Assembly (NCBI GenBank): GCA_016290315.1
Contig: JAEETK010000010.1
Span: forward strand, 1-36,517
DNA from: Candidatus Saccharimonadota bacterium
Lineage (GTDB): Bacteria; Patescibacteriota; Saccharimonadia; Saccharimonadales; Saccharimonadaceae
DNA length: 36,517 bases
Direction: 5' to 3'
The notes beneath the pieces were generated by a model that ran no database searches, was not told the DNA's origin, and saw only the letters and a program-made list of their open reading frames with translations. Positions within the stretch are counted from its first letter, which is position 1. Every line of letters starts with the position of its first letter. Shown piece after piece: positions 22,210-31,363 of the stretch. The translations under genes were made by a program, and so were the position numbers.

Positions 22210-23550
22210 TTATTTTTTCCAGCTTACTCGGCCGCCGACGGTATTACTATAGATGCTTACCCAGGTGTGGCCACGGTTTAATTCGATTTCATTATTTTGA
22301 CTATCAAAGAATTTTAGCTCATCGGTGACGTTAGCGCGTCGCCAAGTGGCGGGTTGCACGGTGCCATTTTGGAAGACATAAGCTTCGCCAGAGCCAGTAG
22401 TTTTATGATCGTAGTACTTTGGCTCACTTGCGCGAGGAGTAGTACTAACCTTCATGGCGACTAGTACGTCTGTAGTGATTTGGGATTGCTGATTATTCTT
22501 TTTGCGGTCCATATGTGCACCGCCATAGGCATGTGAGCGATAGTATTTATTCGTATTGGCGTCATACTTCCAAATCGTGTTGTAACTGTCGTCTCCTGAC
22601 ATGACAATCGTAATATTTGTAGCATTGCGCTCTTGTGGCTCGACAATAGTGTCTGGTTTTATACGTTTGAAGCCGGAAAATTTCGATTCACGATAGCCCT
22701 TTGCAATATTCCACTTGTCTATATCGGAGAAACTCGTATAGACATTGTGTGGCGCCCAGCGGTCGGCGGTACGAAATACATAGGTACCCTCGAACCATCC
22801 GCCATCAAGGTCGCGATAGCCACTTTGTTTTAGGGTATTAATAGCGTTGGTAGCTCCGCCCACGTGGATGTAGCCGCAGTTATATGGACGAGCGAGTTCG
22901 ACGAAGGTTTGGCGTGCCGAGCGGATTGGACCAATCCAAGTTGGTTTTTCGTCTTGATAAAGCGCCATAAAGCGCGTAATGCCGCCTTCGGCAACGGCTT
23001 CATATACAACACCCGCTTCGCTGAGACCAGATTGTGGGCGCGCATCGACGCTATTTTCGATCATAATGCAAGTTACTTCGGCGATGGTAGCGTTTTTGTC
23101 CTTTGACTCTAGGCCAGTAAGAGTGGAATAGTATAGTTCGTCAGCAACGGCGTTTACTTGTTCAATGTCGCCGAGATTATTTGTAGTTAAAGATGGCTTG
23201 AAGAACCATAACCCACCAAAAACTACGACGGCCAGGATGATAATGGCGGCGAATATTTTAGCAGCAGTCCGCTTGATTGATTTATTGCGAACATCTCTTT
23301 CGTGTTCTTTTTTGCGTGCTTTTTGTACAGACTTTTTGACGGGTATTTTTTCTTCGTCAATACCTTCAGAATCGTTGATAAAGTCGTCAATATCTTGATT
23401 ACTGGAGTCGTCATCATCAAGTGCGTCAGAAGCGGCGTCTTCTTTCGTAAACTCGCTTTGTTTGTAAAGCTTTACAAGCGTATCGTCTTCTTTGTCCTTT
23501 TTGCGAACGTAAATTTTTGAGCCACGATACGGCCGCTTATAACTGTCCAT
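22210..23550 (-). CDS. DUF3048 (YerB-like) membrane-anchored protein (446 aa)
   Basis: About 95 charged cytoplasmic residues are followed by one membrane segment (roughly 96-117) and an extracytoplasmic DUF3048 domain. Signatures: IENSVDARPQSGLSEAGVVY, AEGGITRFMALY, IGPIRSARQTFVELA and RWAPHNVY. B. subtilis YerB is the named relative; its biochemical role is unknown. A -10 TGC-TAAACT (23557-23562) ends 6 nt before the ATG and there is no Shine-Dalgarno, so it looks leaderless, very like der. gltX ends 27 bp upstream. Confidence 0.92.
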   Translation of the reverse strand: MDSYKRPYRGSKIYVRKKDKEDDTLVKLYKQSEFTKEDAASDALDDDDSSNQDIDDFINDSEGIDEEKIPVKKSVQKARKKEHERDVRNKSIKRTAAKIFAAIIILAVVVFGGLWFFKPSLTTNNLGDIEQVNAVADELYYSTLTGLESKDKNATIAEVTCIMIENSVDARPQSGLSEAGVVYEAVAEGGITRFMALYQDEKPTWIGPIRSARQTFVELARPYNCGYIHVGGATNAINTLKQSGYRDLDGGWFEGTYVFRTADRWAPHNVYTSFSDIDKWNIAKGYRESKFSGFKRIKPDTIVEPQERNATNITIVMSGDDSYNTIWKYDANTNKYYRSHAYGGAHMDRKKNNQQSQITTDVLVAMKVSTTPRASEPKYYDHKTTGSGEAYVFQNGTVQPATWRRANVTDELKFFDSQNNEIELNRGHTWVSIYSNTVGGRVSWKK

Positions 23551-23556
23551 AGTTAA

Positions 23557-23562
23557 AGTTTA
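23557..23562 (-). promoter_or_regulatory. -10 of the DUF3048 gene (leaderless)
   Basis: TAAACT preceded by TGC on the minus strand, 6 nt before the ATG. The same box and spacing are seen at der. Confidence 0.55.
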
Positions 23563-23577
23563 GCATAAGCTAGACAA

Positions 23578-25023
23578 CTAGTCACGTGCGAAAGCAGTAA
23601 TCACGGCGTTGAGGCGCGAAATACTGGTATTTTTGCCCAATACGGCAAGCGTATCGTGAAGGGTTGGGCTGAACGGTGCAAAGCTAATGCTAAGACGAAT
23701 AAGACCAAATAGTACCATTGGTTTTTGCGAGTTTTCGGCAAGTAAATCATTTAATGCGTTTTGTAGGTTGTCGGCGGTCCAATCCTTAATATCGCTAAGT
23801 TTTGCGGTAGTCTTTCGGAGAAGATCACAGACTTCATGTTCGGATAGTTTCTTGAGGGCTTTATTTGTCGTAATCATATCCATGTTAACTTTGGGATCTT
23901 CGAAGAAATAAGTGGTCATGGTTTTGAGGTCGCCTAGCGTTTTGAGACGATCGTAGATAATGCTGAAGATTTTAAAGCGATAGTCTTCGTCGTAATTTGC
24001 AGCGGATGCTGGCCAAAAATCGGCGGTACGTTCAAATAATGCTTTGGCGTCTTCTTCGAATAAGCGACGTATCCATTGACCATTGAGCCAGAGAAGTTTT
24101 TGCTCATCGTAGCGGGCGCCGGCGCGTTGAATACGGTCAAGCCTGAATTTTTCGATTAAGTCTTGCTTGCTGTAAAGTTCCTGTTCGGTGCCGTCGTTCC
24201 AGCCGAGACAGGCGAGGAAGTTTAGCATGGCTTCTGGCAAAACGCCATCAAGGCGATAATCGTTGGCGGACTTGGCACCATCGCGTTTGCCGAGTTTCTT
24301 GTTCCCCGTTGGAGCTAGGATGTGTGGTAAGTGGACGAATTTTGGGCGCTCAAGGCCAAAAGCCTCGTAAAGCTCGAGATAATTGCCCATACTTGGCAGA
24401 TATTCTTGACCACGCATGACGTGAGTAACGCCCATGGTGGCATCATCGATAATGTGTGCGAAATTGTAGGTTGGAAGACCATCGGCCTTGATTAGGATGA
24501 TATCATCTTGAGTTTCTGGACCTAAATGTAGATCGCCATAAACTTCATCGTGATAATCGTAAGCCTTTGGCTCAGCCTTGAGGCGTAGCGGAAGGCCAAC
24601 TTTCCACTCGGGCGTGTCTTCTGGGCGATAATTGCGATACAAGAAAGCCTGCTTGTTCTTATTGGCCTCTTCGCGATATTTTGCAACCTGTTCACTAGGA
24701 GTAGGGTCGGCGTAGGCGCGACCTTTCGCAATAAGCTTTTGCGCCCATTCGTAATAGATTTCTTTGCGTTGGGTCTGATAGTATGGGCCATGTTCCCCGC
24801 CCCGATCTGGACCTTCATCCCAATCTAAACCTAGCCAAAGAAGAGTGTCTTTTATTAAATCGGTAGCGCCCTCAACATAACGAGCCTGGTCAGTATCCTC
24901 GATGCGCAAGATAAATGTGCCATTAGTCTGTTTGGCGATTAGATATGGGTAGATTGCCGAACGAACGTTCCCTATATGTATATAGCCGGTCGGCGACGGC
25001 GCAAATCGAGTTACTGCTTTCAT
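23578..25023 (-). CDS. gltX: Glutamyl-tRNA synthetase
   Basis: Class I synthetase of 481 aa that charges tRNA-Glu; a tRNA-Glu(CTC) gene lies in this window at 14922. HIGH motif: APSPTGYIHIGNVRSAIY (HIGN 16-19). KMSKS equivalent: NKKLGKRDGAKS near residue 245. GlxRS blocks RIEDTDQARYVEGA, LPTYNFAHIIDDATMGVTHV and RGQEYLPS are intact, and the C-terminal anticodon-binding helical domain is present. A TATAGT box ends 7 nt before the ATG without a Shine-Dalgarno, so the transcript is probably leaderless. Confidence 0.97.
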   Translation of the reverse strand: MKAVTRFAPSPTGYIHIGNVRSAIYPYLIAKQTNGTFILRIEDTDQARYVEGATDLIKDTLLWLGLDWDEGPDRGGEHGPYYQTQRKEIYYEWAQKLIAKGRAYADPTPSEQVAKYREEANKNKQAFLYRNYRPEDTPEWKVGLPLRLKAEPKAYDYHDEVYGDLHLGPETQDDIILIKADGLPTYNFAHIIDDATMGVTHVMRGQEYLPSMGNYLELYEAFGLERPKFVHLPHILAPTGNKKLGKRDGAKSANDYRLDGVLPEAMLNFLACLGWNDGTEQELYSKQDLIEKFRLDRIQRAGARYDEQKLLWLNGQWIRRLFEEDAKALFERTADFWPASAANYDEDYRFKIFSIIYDRLKTLGDLKTMTTYFFEDPKVNMDMITTNKALKKLSEHEVCDLLRKTTAKLSDIKDWTADNLQNALNDLLAENSQKPMVLFGLIRLSISFAPFSPTLHDTLAVLGKNTSISRLNAVITAFARD

Positions 25024-25030
25024 GATTCAT

Positions 25031-25036
25031 ACTATA
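25031..25036 (-). promoter_or_regulatory. -10 of gltX (leaderless)
   Basis: TATAGT on the minus strand, 7 nt before the ATG; weak -35. Confidence 0.55.
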
Positions 25037-25073
25037 ACATTTTTTTGTCCGCATAGCTATAGGGTGCTTAGTA

Positions 25074-25102
25074 TTGACAAAATTAGCGTTTGGTGATATA
25101 AT
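25074..25102 (+). promoter_or_regulatory. Perfect consensus promoter before the truncated cassette
   Basis: TTGACA (25074-25079), a 17-bp spacer and TATAAT (25097-25102). It drives only the 18-codon frame at 25151 and a terminator. Confidence 0.88.
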
Positions 25103-25150
25103 CTCCTTTTAGGAAGTATTTTTTCGAAAAACATAAAGAAAGGGGGTGTT

Positions 25151-25207
25151 ATGCGTACTATTAAAATTGTAGGTTTTTCGCTAGATGGACCCTTCCTGCA
25201 CGGTTGA
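25151..25207 (+). CDS. 18-codon peptide or 5' remnant of a truncated cassette gene
   Basis: An ATG with AAAGGGGGT 5 nt upstream opens MRTIKIVGFSLDGPFLHG and stops at TGA 25205-25207. In the same frame after the TGA the sequence still reads plausibly (VVVESIDIYGVPCDCREN) until the terminator. IYGVPC weakly recalls VYGIPC of the 1307 product. It may be a leader peptide with attenuator, or the stub of an ORFan cassette whose body was lost when the AT-rich gene at 25269 arrived. Expression signals are excellent; coding status is uncertain. Confidence 0.4.
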   Translation: MRTIKIVGFSLDGPFLHG

Positions 25208-25235
25208 GTTGTGGTTGAAAGTATTGATATTTATG

Positions 25236-25270
25236 GAGTTCCTTGCGACTGCAGGGAGAACTCTTTTTTT
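25236..25270 (+). terminator. Terminator or attenuator after the 18-codon frame
   Basis: GAGTTC-CCT-type stem closing on GAACTC (25236-25263), followed by seven T. The T run overlaps the 3' end of the convergent gene at 25269. Confidence 0.75.
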
Positions 25271-25925
25271 ATATAGTAACAATATTATCAATAATATAAT
25301 TAATATCTTCAATAGATTTTCCTATATTAAATCTACCATTGCCTACTGGATAAAATACCGAATAACATTTATATTTTTTACCATTAATATCTTTTTCAAA
25401 TTTCTTTTTTCTGCACTGAGAAACCGAAATTTTTTCATTTAAAACAATAGAAGAAACTTGATTACCAAATAATACTATTACCTTAGGGTTTATTATTTCG
25501 ATTTCTTTTTCTAATAAATGTAGATATTCTTTATATACACTATCAGGAAGGGGTCTTGCATCAATTTGAGTACATTTACCTAAATTTGTAATAAAGTATT
25601 TATGTTTTTTTACATTATTATAAACTTCACATGCAAATTCTTCCGTCCAATCAGTTCCTTTAATAGTTTTTATTTTATCATATATATCTTTATCTAATAG
25701 TTTTAATTCATAAAATAAATCCCAAATATTTTTAGTACCAATCCAAGGTGATTTTAATCCTTTCCAAGATTTACTTGATGCAATATTTTTTCCAGTAGGA
25801 TTCATAAATACAAAACATATATCCGGATTATCAGAACAACCACCATTATAAATAGAATCTAATTCCTTAGCACCATATTTAAGCTGCAATTTGTCATATT
25901 CTATTTTTAAATCATCTAAAGTCAT
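25269..25925 (-). CDS. Uracil-DNA glycosylase family protein, AT-rich (218 aa)
   Basis: UDG-superfamily signatures: CFVFMNPTGKN (motif 1 region), SPWIGTKNIWDLFYEL, YFITNLGKC (the yxTNxxKC strand), INPKVIVLFGNQVSS, and FYPVGNGRFN near the C-terminus where the family has its H-P-S type motif. The exact substrate is unclear. The ATG at 25925 was chosen because AGAGG lies 7 nt upstream; an in-frame ATG at 25967 has no such site. Codon use is strongly A/T-ending and Lys/Ile/Asn-rich, quite unlike its neighbours, so recent transfer from an AT-rich donor is likely. It sits between a promoter/start stub and an orphan plus-strand terminator. Confidence 0.8.
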   Translation of the reverse strand: MTLDDLKIEYDKLQLKYGAKELDSIYNGGCSDNPDICFVFMNPTGKNIASSKSWKGLKSPWIGTKNIWDLFYELKLLDKDIYDKIKTIKGTDWTEEFACEVYNNVKKHKYFITNLGKCTQIDARPLPDSVYKEYLHLLEKEIEIINPKVIVLFGNQVSSIVLNEKISVSQCRKKKFEKDINGKKYKCYSVFYPVGNGRFNIGKSIEDINYIIDNIVTI

Positions 25926-26039
25926 TTTATCGCCTCTTTTTATAAATATAAAATAGATCTCATTCACGAAAAAGTCTCATTTTATAAGGATTTCCTTGAT
26001 GTATAGTATAAATACAAGCCAACCACCTGTTTTAATCAC

Positions 26040-26069
26040 AGCCCCCTAGCCTTGTGCTAGGGGGCTTTT
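26040..26069 (+). terminator. Orphan plus-strand terminator
   Basis: Eleven-bp perfect stem AGCCCCCTAGC / GCTAGGGGGCT with loop CTTGT and four T on the plus strand. No plus-strand gene precedes it; it may belong to the cassette begun at 25074. Confidence 0.8.
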
Positions 26070-26104
26070 GTAATGTAAACTTCATCTTTAGGCCGTGATA
26101 AATA

Positions 26105-26644
26105 CTATCTAATCTTGGCGTAGATTATTGAATCGTAATATCTATCTATAAGATATTGTTCATCGTGTAGTATGGCTTCTTTTGTAAAGCCTAGCCGTTT
26201 CGCAAGGGCTATTGAGGCCTCATTACCTACTGCTGTTCTTATTTCTATTCTGTGCATATTTAGGCTAGCAAAAGCATAATCGATTAAGGTGGTGGCGCAT
26301 TGTGTTGCGATTCCTCTGCCACGATATAATTTATCGAGCCAATAGCCGAGTTTGCAATTATGGTTTCTTTCGGAGACATCGTATATTACGACGGATCCGA
26401 CGAATACTTTATTAAAAAAGACATTGTAGCCAAAGATGCATCCATGATCGAATTTCTTGATTTGGTTTTCAGTAAAAAGACGTACTTGGGTCGGAAAGTA
26501 TATATTGTCTACCCATGGTAGCCAGGGTAAGAGGTGGTCGCGATTCGATTGAATGGTCTTAAATTTTACATCATCAACGTCGTGCGCGAAGCGTTTTAAT
26601 GTAATCTCGTCATTGATGACGATTTTTGTGCTCGCTTTTAGCAT
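26105..26644 (-). CDS. GNAT acetyltransferase, RimJ/RimL type (179 aa)
   Basis: GCN5-related N-acetyltransferase. The acetyl-CoA loop is GYWLDKLYRGRGIATQCATT (R/Q-x-x-G-x-A type), followed by LNMHRIEIRTAVGNEASIALAKRLGF, typical of ribosomal-protein/RimJ-like members. The substrate cannot be told. It starts 3 bp after the mscS stop codon with no separate promoter, so it is the last gene of uvrB-mscS-GNAT. Confidence 0.9.
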   Translation of the reverse strand: MLKASTKIVINDEITLKRFAHDVDDVKFKTIQSNRDHLLPWLPWVDNIYFPTQVRLFTENQIKKFDHGCIFGYNVFFNKVFVGSVVIYDVSERNHNCKLGYWLDKLYRGRGIATQCATTLIDYAFASLNMHRIEIRTAVGNEASIALAKRLGFTKEAILHDEQYLIDRYYDSIIYAKIR

Positions 26645-26647
26645 ATT

Positions 26648-27427
26648 CTAGGCCTTGCGATGAACGTCAATCTGTGGGTATGGAACGCTCACCTTGTGCT
26701 TTTCGAGGATTTCGAGTGTTTTGTGTAAGATGTTGCGTTTAGCGTCGATGCGCTTGCCCTTCTCGCTCTTAGCAAAGAGGCGATATTCTATGGCGGATTC
26801 AGCAAGGCTGTTTACGCCGCGATATTGACAATCGACTACAAAATCTAGCCCATGAGATGCTTCGGCAATCTCGGTCATGATTTTTTCGGCATCGGAGAGC
26901 TTTAGTTCGTATGGAAGTGGAATGTTGAGATTGATGGTGGTAGCGGAAACTTCGGCTTTTTCGATATTTCGGTTGGCGATGGAAATAATATTGCCAGTGA
27001 GGCCATCTTTAAGCTTAGTAGAACGGATGCCAGAATAGACCACCGTGCCACTGTCGGAACCAATAGTGACATAATCGCCCATTTTGAAGTAGTCTTCTGA
27101 GATGATGGAAATGCCACGAATGATGTCCTTCAGGGTGTCTTGAACGGCAAGACCGATTGCAACGGAGGCTACTCCGACGCCTGCGAGGAGACCGTCTACA
27201 TTGACGCCGTTTATGCGTAAAATGAATAGTGCTACCAGTACAATGTAAGCCATGCGCGCAAAACTGCCAACCATAGCTGCATAGGTGTTGCGCTCTTTGT
27301 TCTTGTCGCGCTGAAAAGCCTTTTTGAAGGGTATCTTGATAATCTGATAAAAGATTATGGCGACGATGATCGTAACGCCGCTTGATATGATATTTTCCCA
27401 GTTAATATGCTTGATGATGTCACCCAT
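26648..27427 (-). CDS. MscS-family mechanosensitive channel (259 aa)
   Basis: Small-conductance channel releasing solutes on osmotic downshock. Membrane segments lie at about 14-32 and 52-72, with the pore helix VDGLLAGVGVASVAIGLAVQ (75-94), then the MscS beta domain (DYFKMGDYVTIGSDSGTV) and an alpha/beta C-terminal domain. It is about the size of E. coli MscS. The ribosome site AAAGGA is made of the last uvrB codons and the ATG is 3 bp past the uvrB stop, so the two are tightly coupled. Confidence 0.93.
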   Translation of the reverse strand: MGDIIKHINWENIISSGVTIIVAIIFYQIIKIPFKKAFQRDKNKERNTYAAMVGSFARMAYIVLVALFILRINGVNVDGLLAGVGVASVAIGLAVQDTLKDIIRGISIISEDYFKMGDYVTIGSDSGTVVYSGIRSTKLKDGLTGNIISIANRNIEKAEVSATTINLNIPLPYELKLSDAEKIMTEIAEASHGLDFVVDCQYRGVNSLAESAIEYRLFAKSEKGKRIDAKRNILHKTLEILEKHKVSVPYPQIDVHRKA

Positions 27428-27430
27428 TTT

Positions 27431-29407
27431 TTATCCTTTCTTGTGATTAAGTGCAGTTTTGATGTCCTCAATTTGATCACGAAGCTCGGCGGCGCGTTCA
27501 AACTCGAGATTGGCGGCGGCAAGTTGCATTTGTGACGATAACTCTTTGATGATTTGCGGCAACTCTTCATGCGGGATTTTGCGCAGATCGAGTTTTTTGC
27601 TTTTTTCTTTTTCTGGAATGATAGCGCGGAGACCTTCGCTAATCTCCTTAGCTACAGAACGCGGCGTAATGTGATGCTCTTCGTTATATTTTTGCTGAAT
27701 TTCGCGACGGCGATAGGTTTCTTCAATGGCGCGCTGCATACTGCCAGTCATATTGTCAGCATACATGATGACCTTCCCCTCAACATGACGAGCGGCGCGG
27801 CCGATAGTTTGGACAAGTGCGGATTCGGAGCGCAGAAAACCTTCTTTATCGGCATCAAGAATGGCCACGAGTGATACTTCTGGCAGATCGAGACCCTCGC
27901 GAAGCAGATTGATGCCGACTAGCACGTCGTAGGTGCCATTGCGAAGGTCGCGAAGGATATCGCCGCGCTCAAGTGTGTCAATGTCGCTGTGGATATAGGC
28001 GGTTTTGATGCCGAGTTCGAGGAGATGTTCGGACAAATCTTCGGCCATGCGTTTGGTGAGTGTCGTGACGAGCACGCGTTGTCGTTTGGCGATCCGTTGG
28101 TCAATTTCTTCTACTAAATCGTCAATCTGGTTGTCGCTGGGGCGAACTTCGATTTCTGGATCAAGCAAGCCGGTTGGACGGATGACCTGTTCGGCGGGTG
28201 TTGGTGAATGCTGAAGCTCATATTCGCCCGGCGTGGCGGAAACGTAGATTACTTGGTTGATATGGCGGTCAAACTCGGCAAAAGTAAGCGGGCGATTATC
28301 TAGAGCGCTAGGCAAACGGAAGCCGTATTCGACTAAGGTCTCTTTGCGCGCGCGATCGCCATTAAACATGCCGCGGACTTGTGGAAGGGTCATATGAGAT
28401 TCGTCGATTAGCATAAGATAATCTTCTGGGAAGAAATCTAACAGAGTGGCCGGTGGCTGTCCTTGGACGCGACCATCAAGGTGTCGCGAATAATTTTCAA
28501 TTCCCTTAACGAAGCCAGTAGTTTCGAGCATTTCTAGGTCGTATTTAATACGCTGGCTAAGGCGTTGTGCTTCTAGGTATTTATGCTCGGCGTTGAAGAA
28601 TTTGAGTCGTTCCTCGTATTCGGCGCGAATTTTGCGAATAGCTAAGTCGAGTGATTCTTTTGGTGTAGCGTAGTGGGTGTTTGGGAAGATGCCAATTTCT
28701 TCTGGCTCGGCAAGCACTTCGGCTGTGAGCGGATCAATTACCTTGATGCGTTCTAGCTGGTCGAAGCCGAATTCGAGCCGATATGCGCGATCGCCGGATG
28801 CGGGAAAGACGTCGATGGTGTCACCGCGAACGCGGAAGTTGCCGCGCTCAAAGGCGATATCGTTGCGGTGATATTGGATTTCGCTGAGTAGCTTGATAAA
28901 AAGTGACATATCGCGTTGTTCGCCTTTAGCCAGTCGGATAGCCATCGCTTTGTAATGCTCTGGAGAACCGATGCCATAGATGCAGGATACTGAGGCAACA
29001 ATTAAGGTATCACGACGCGTTAACAGTGCTTCAGTGGCGCCATGGCGAAGGCGATCGATTTCTTCATTAATAGCGGAGTCTTTTTCAATATAAGTGTCTG
29101 TACTGGCGATATAGGCTTCAGGCTGGTAGTAGTCAAAATAAGATACGAAATAATGAACTTCATTTTCTGGAAAGAATTCGCGGAATTCCGAGTAAAGCTG
29201 AGCGGCGAGAGTTTTATTATGCGCCAAAATCAGGGTTGGGCGATTGTATTTTTCAATAATGTTCGCCATCGTAAAAGTTTTGCCAGAACCCGTAACGCCA
29301 AGCAAGGTTTGTTCGCGTCTTCCCTGCTTTAAACCATTAAGCAAGGTTTCAATTGCTTGCGGTTGGTCGCCAGTGGGTTGGTATTTACTGTGTAATTTGA
29401 AATTCAT
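27431..29407 (-). CDS. uvrB: Excinuclease ABC subunit B
   Basis: Damage-verification helicase of nucleotide excision repair, working with UvrA and UvrC (not in this window). Walker A GVTGSGKT (37-44); the damage-clamping beta hairpin runs from [20 protein letters not shown]; helicase motifs [15 protein letters not shown] and [19 protein letters not shown] are intact; the C-terminal UVR motif ([20 protein letters not shown]) is present. 658 aa is typical. The ATG at 29407 is chosen over a TTG at 29428: the -10 TATAAT (29417-29422) lies between them, so the upstream start would not be transcribed. Near-leaderless first gene of its operon. Confidence 0.97.
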   Translation of the reverse strand: MNFKLHSKYQPTGDQPQAIETLLNGLKQGRREQTLLGVTGSGKTFTMANIIEKYNRPTLILAHNKTLAAQLYSEFREFFPENEVHYFVSYFDYYQPEAYIASTDTYIEKDSAINEEIDRLRHGATEALLTRRDTLIVASVSCIYGIGSPEHYKAMAIRLAKGEQRDMSLFIKLLSEIQYHRNDIAFERGNFRVRGDTIDVFPASGDRAYRLEFGFDQLERIKVIDPLTAEVLAEPEEIGIFPNTHYATPKESLDLAIRKIRAEYEERLKFFNAEHKYLEAQRLSQRIKYDLEMLETTGFVKGIENYSRHLDGRVQGQPPATLLDFFPEDYLMLIDESHMTLPQVRGMFNGDRARKETLVEYGFRLPSALDNRPLTFAEFDRHINQVIYVSATPGEYELQHSPTPAEQVIRPTGLLDPEIEVRPSDNQIDDLVEEIDQRIAKRQRVLVTTLTKRMAEDLSEHLLELGIKTAYIHSDIDTLERGDILRDLRNGTYDVLVGINLLREGLDLPEVSLVAILDADKEGFLRSESALVQTIGRAARHVEGKVIMYADNMTGSMQRAIEETYRRREIQQKYNEEHHITPRSVAKEISEGLRAIIPEKEKSKKLDLRKIPHEELPQIIKELSSQMQLAAANLEFERAAELRDQIEDIKTALNHKKG

Positions 29408-29416
29408 CTGTTTTAG

Positions 29417-29422
29417 ATTATA
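29417..29422 (-). promoter_or_regulatory. -10 of uvrB (near-leaderless)
   Basis: TATAAT on the minus strand 9 nt before the ATG, placed immediately after the upstream gene's terminator T run. Confidence 0.6.
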
Positions 29423-29423
29423 T

Positions 29424-29453
29424 ATCAAAAACCACCCTCATTGAGGGTGGTTT
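29424..29453 (-). terminator. Terminator of the DUF5684-like gene
   Basis: AAACCACCCTC / GAGGGTGGTTT, 11-bp stem with a 3-nt loop and a T run on the minus strand, 15 bp after the stop codon and abutting the uvrB promoter. Confidence 0.9.
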
Positions 29454-29467
29454 GGATGCTTACGCTG

Positions 29468-30046
29468 TTAGGACTGTGCTGGCGGAGTTTGGAAAGGATT
29501 CTCGCTTTCGGTGGTTGTTGGCGCTTCTGCTGCTGATGTTGTGCTATCGGTAGATGTCTCCGGCGTTGAGGCTGGATTATCGGTGGTTTGTGCGTCTTGA
29601 TTCGGCTGAGTGTCGAACGGCGATTGCGTATTAGCAGCATTATCTAATAGATAGGTGTCGCTGCCAAAGCCGAGGATACAATAGAAGATTGGCGCGAGTA
29701 GAATGAGACCGATGGCGAATCCAGTGCTCTTACCAAAGGCTGGTGCAATTTTTAACGCTACCATTATTTGCCAAATAATGGCACCGACGCCTGGAATAAA
29801 AATGAGTAAAAAGAGGAGGCCTTCTTGTCCAGAAATTTCGGTTAGAACATATTGACTATAAAACGGAACAATCGCATTCCACCCTGGTCGTCCAGCTTTT
29901 TCAAACAGCTTCCACATACCGATTAAATATACGATTCCCAAGATAAGAACCGGTATCATTATGATGGCGAGCATGCCAAAAATGACACTCATGCCCGTTG
30001 CTACTTCCGCGTCGTAGACGCTTGTGGCTAGTAATTGACTTAACAT
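29468..30046 (-). CDS. DUF5684-like membrane protein (192 aa)
   Basis: Three or four hydrophobic segments (about 20-43, 74-96, 104-124) enclose the motif MWKLFEKAGRPGWNAIVPFY, typical of DUF5684-like membrane proteins. The last 60 residues are Thr/Ser/Pro/Glu-rich and disordered. Function unknown. AAGGAA lies about 9 nt before the ATG, with TATAAT some 20 nt further up. It has its own terminator. Confidence 0.85.
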   Translation of the reverse strand: MLSQLLATSVYDAEVATGMSVIFGMLAIIMIPVLILGIVYLIGMWKLFEKAGRPGWNAIVPFYSQYVLTEISGQEGLLFLLIFIPGVGAIIWQIMVALKIAPAFGKSTGFAIGLILLAPIFYCILGFGSDTYLLDNAANTQSPFDTQPNQDAQTTDNPASTPETSTDSTTSAAEAPTTTESENPFQTPPAQS

Positions 30047-30073
30047 ATTAGTTATTCCTTATGTTTAAATTAA

Positions 30074-31363
30074 TTATATTTTAGCGTGTTTTTTAATTAA
30101 AGTACAATAATCTTTGCCGCGTTCTTCGAAGTTTTTGTAGAATCCATAGCTGGCGGCAGCTGGCGATAATAAACAAATTCGCCCCTCGGCGGTCTTTTCG
30201 AAAGCGAGATCTACGGCGTCAGCCATATTTGCAGCTGGAATTAGTTTTTGAGAGTACGGTGCTTCTTCGAATAGTTTTTGAAATACTGTGGTAGTATTCG
30301 GCAGGAGGATAATGTTCCGTACGTCGCTATTGCGCAAGAAGTCTACCAATGGATGATAATTTAGACCGCGGTCCATCCCTCCCAGAATTAGGGTGTCTAC
30401 ATCTTCGAGGGCTTTGACAGCATTGATGACCGCTTCTTGAGCAGTTGCTATGGAATCGTTGTAGAATCTAATGTGATTATATTCGCCAACATATTCCATG
30501 CGGTGCGGTAAACCACGAAAACTGTCTAAATGTTTGAGTGCCTCTTTGCGGTCGACGCCCATAGCTTCACAAGCGGCGATGGCGGCGTAAATATCGTGTA
30601 GATTATGATCGCCAACTAGATGCGTGTGGATTTCTTCTTTTGGAATATCGATGTCGTGGTAGATATCGATTTTATGCATAGGTAGATTTGCGATCTCTTC
30701 CCTACTAGCATGTTGGAAGATGTCGCCATAGATTAGCGTATCGTTTGTTCCCTGATACTTATAGATACTTTTCTTTGCGTTGTAGTAATCTTCGGCGCTC
30801 TTATAGTGGTCGAGATGTTCTTCGTAGAGATTGAGCAGTATGGCGACATGTGGGCTAGCCTGCACGAACTCTAATTGATGGCACGAGATTTCAAACACGA
30901 TTATGGTGTTTTCTTTGATTAGGTCAATTGCATCAAAGCAAGCAATGCCAATATTGCCGACTAGTATTGCGTCACGCCCGGCTTCTTTTAGGAGATGGCA
31001 AGTTAATGACGAAGTGGTGCTTTTGCCTTTGGTGCCAGTGACGCCAATGACGGGGTTTTGGCAAAAACGAAGGAATAAGTCAGTTAAAGAAGTTATTTTA
31101 GATAGCTGATCGTCATTGACAAAGTCTCGCGTCGGAATGCCTGGCGACTTAATGATAATATCGAATTCTTTGACATGTTCGAGGTAATTTTCTCCCGAAA
31201 ATGTTTTTACATCAACTAAGTCGAGCGCTTTTTGGTCGGCGATGGCAAGATTTGCGTCTGGCAGATTTTGCTGAATAAAGTTTAAGGCACTTTTGCCCTC
31301 GCGGCCATATCCTAATATGAGGATGCTTTTTCCGGTTAAATAATTTATGATGTCTTGTTTCAT
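30074..31363 (-). CDS. murD2: UDP-N-acetylmuramoyl-L-alanine:L-glutamate ligase (MurD2-type)
   Basis: Mur ligase of 429 aa. The N-terminal domain has ILILGYGREGKSALNF (14-29), the central ATP site is GVTGTKGKSTTSSL (107-120), and LGGMDRGLNYHPL and LLSPAAASYG lie in the C-terminal domain. By sequence alone it could be MurD (D-Glu) or MurD2 (L-Glu). The MurD2 call rests on its four-base overlap (ATGA) with murL, the epimerase that acts on the MurD2 product in Xanthomonas. Product and next step: UDP-MurNAc-L-Ala-L-Glu, then epimerisation to D-Glu. Confidence 0.85.
   Translation of the reverse strand: MKQDIINYLTGKSILILGYGREGKSALNFIQQNLPDANLAIADQKALDLVDVKTFSGENYLEHVKEFDIIIKSPGIPTRDFVNDDQLSKITSLTDLFLRFCQNPVIGVTGTKGKSTTSSLTCHLLKEAGRDAILVGNIGIACFDAIDLIKENTIIVFEISCHQLEFVQASPHVAILLNLYEEHLDHYKSAEDYYNAKKSIYKYQGTNDTLIYGDIFQHASREEIANLPMHKIDIYHDIDIPKEEIHTHLVGDHNLHDIYAAIAACEAMGVDRKEALKHLDSFRGLPHRMEYVGEYNHIRFYNDSIATAQEAVINAVKALEDVDTLILGGMDRGLNYHPLVDFLRNSDVRNIILLPNTTTVFQKLFEEAPYSQKLIPAANMADAVDLAFEKTAEGRICLLSPAAASYGFYKNFEERGKDYCTLIKKHAKI

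Noticed and set aside
25151-25275. Gly-TGA recoding (as in Gracilibacteria) to extend the 18-codon frame
   Set aside because: TGA ends several intact genes here (1307, the dihydrofolate reductase gene, murL), so the standard code applies.
29408-29428. Upstream TTG start for uvrB
   Set aside because: The -10 TATAAT falls inside that extension, and the family normally starts near MNFKLHSKY.
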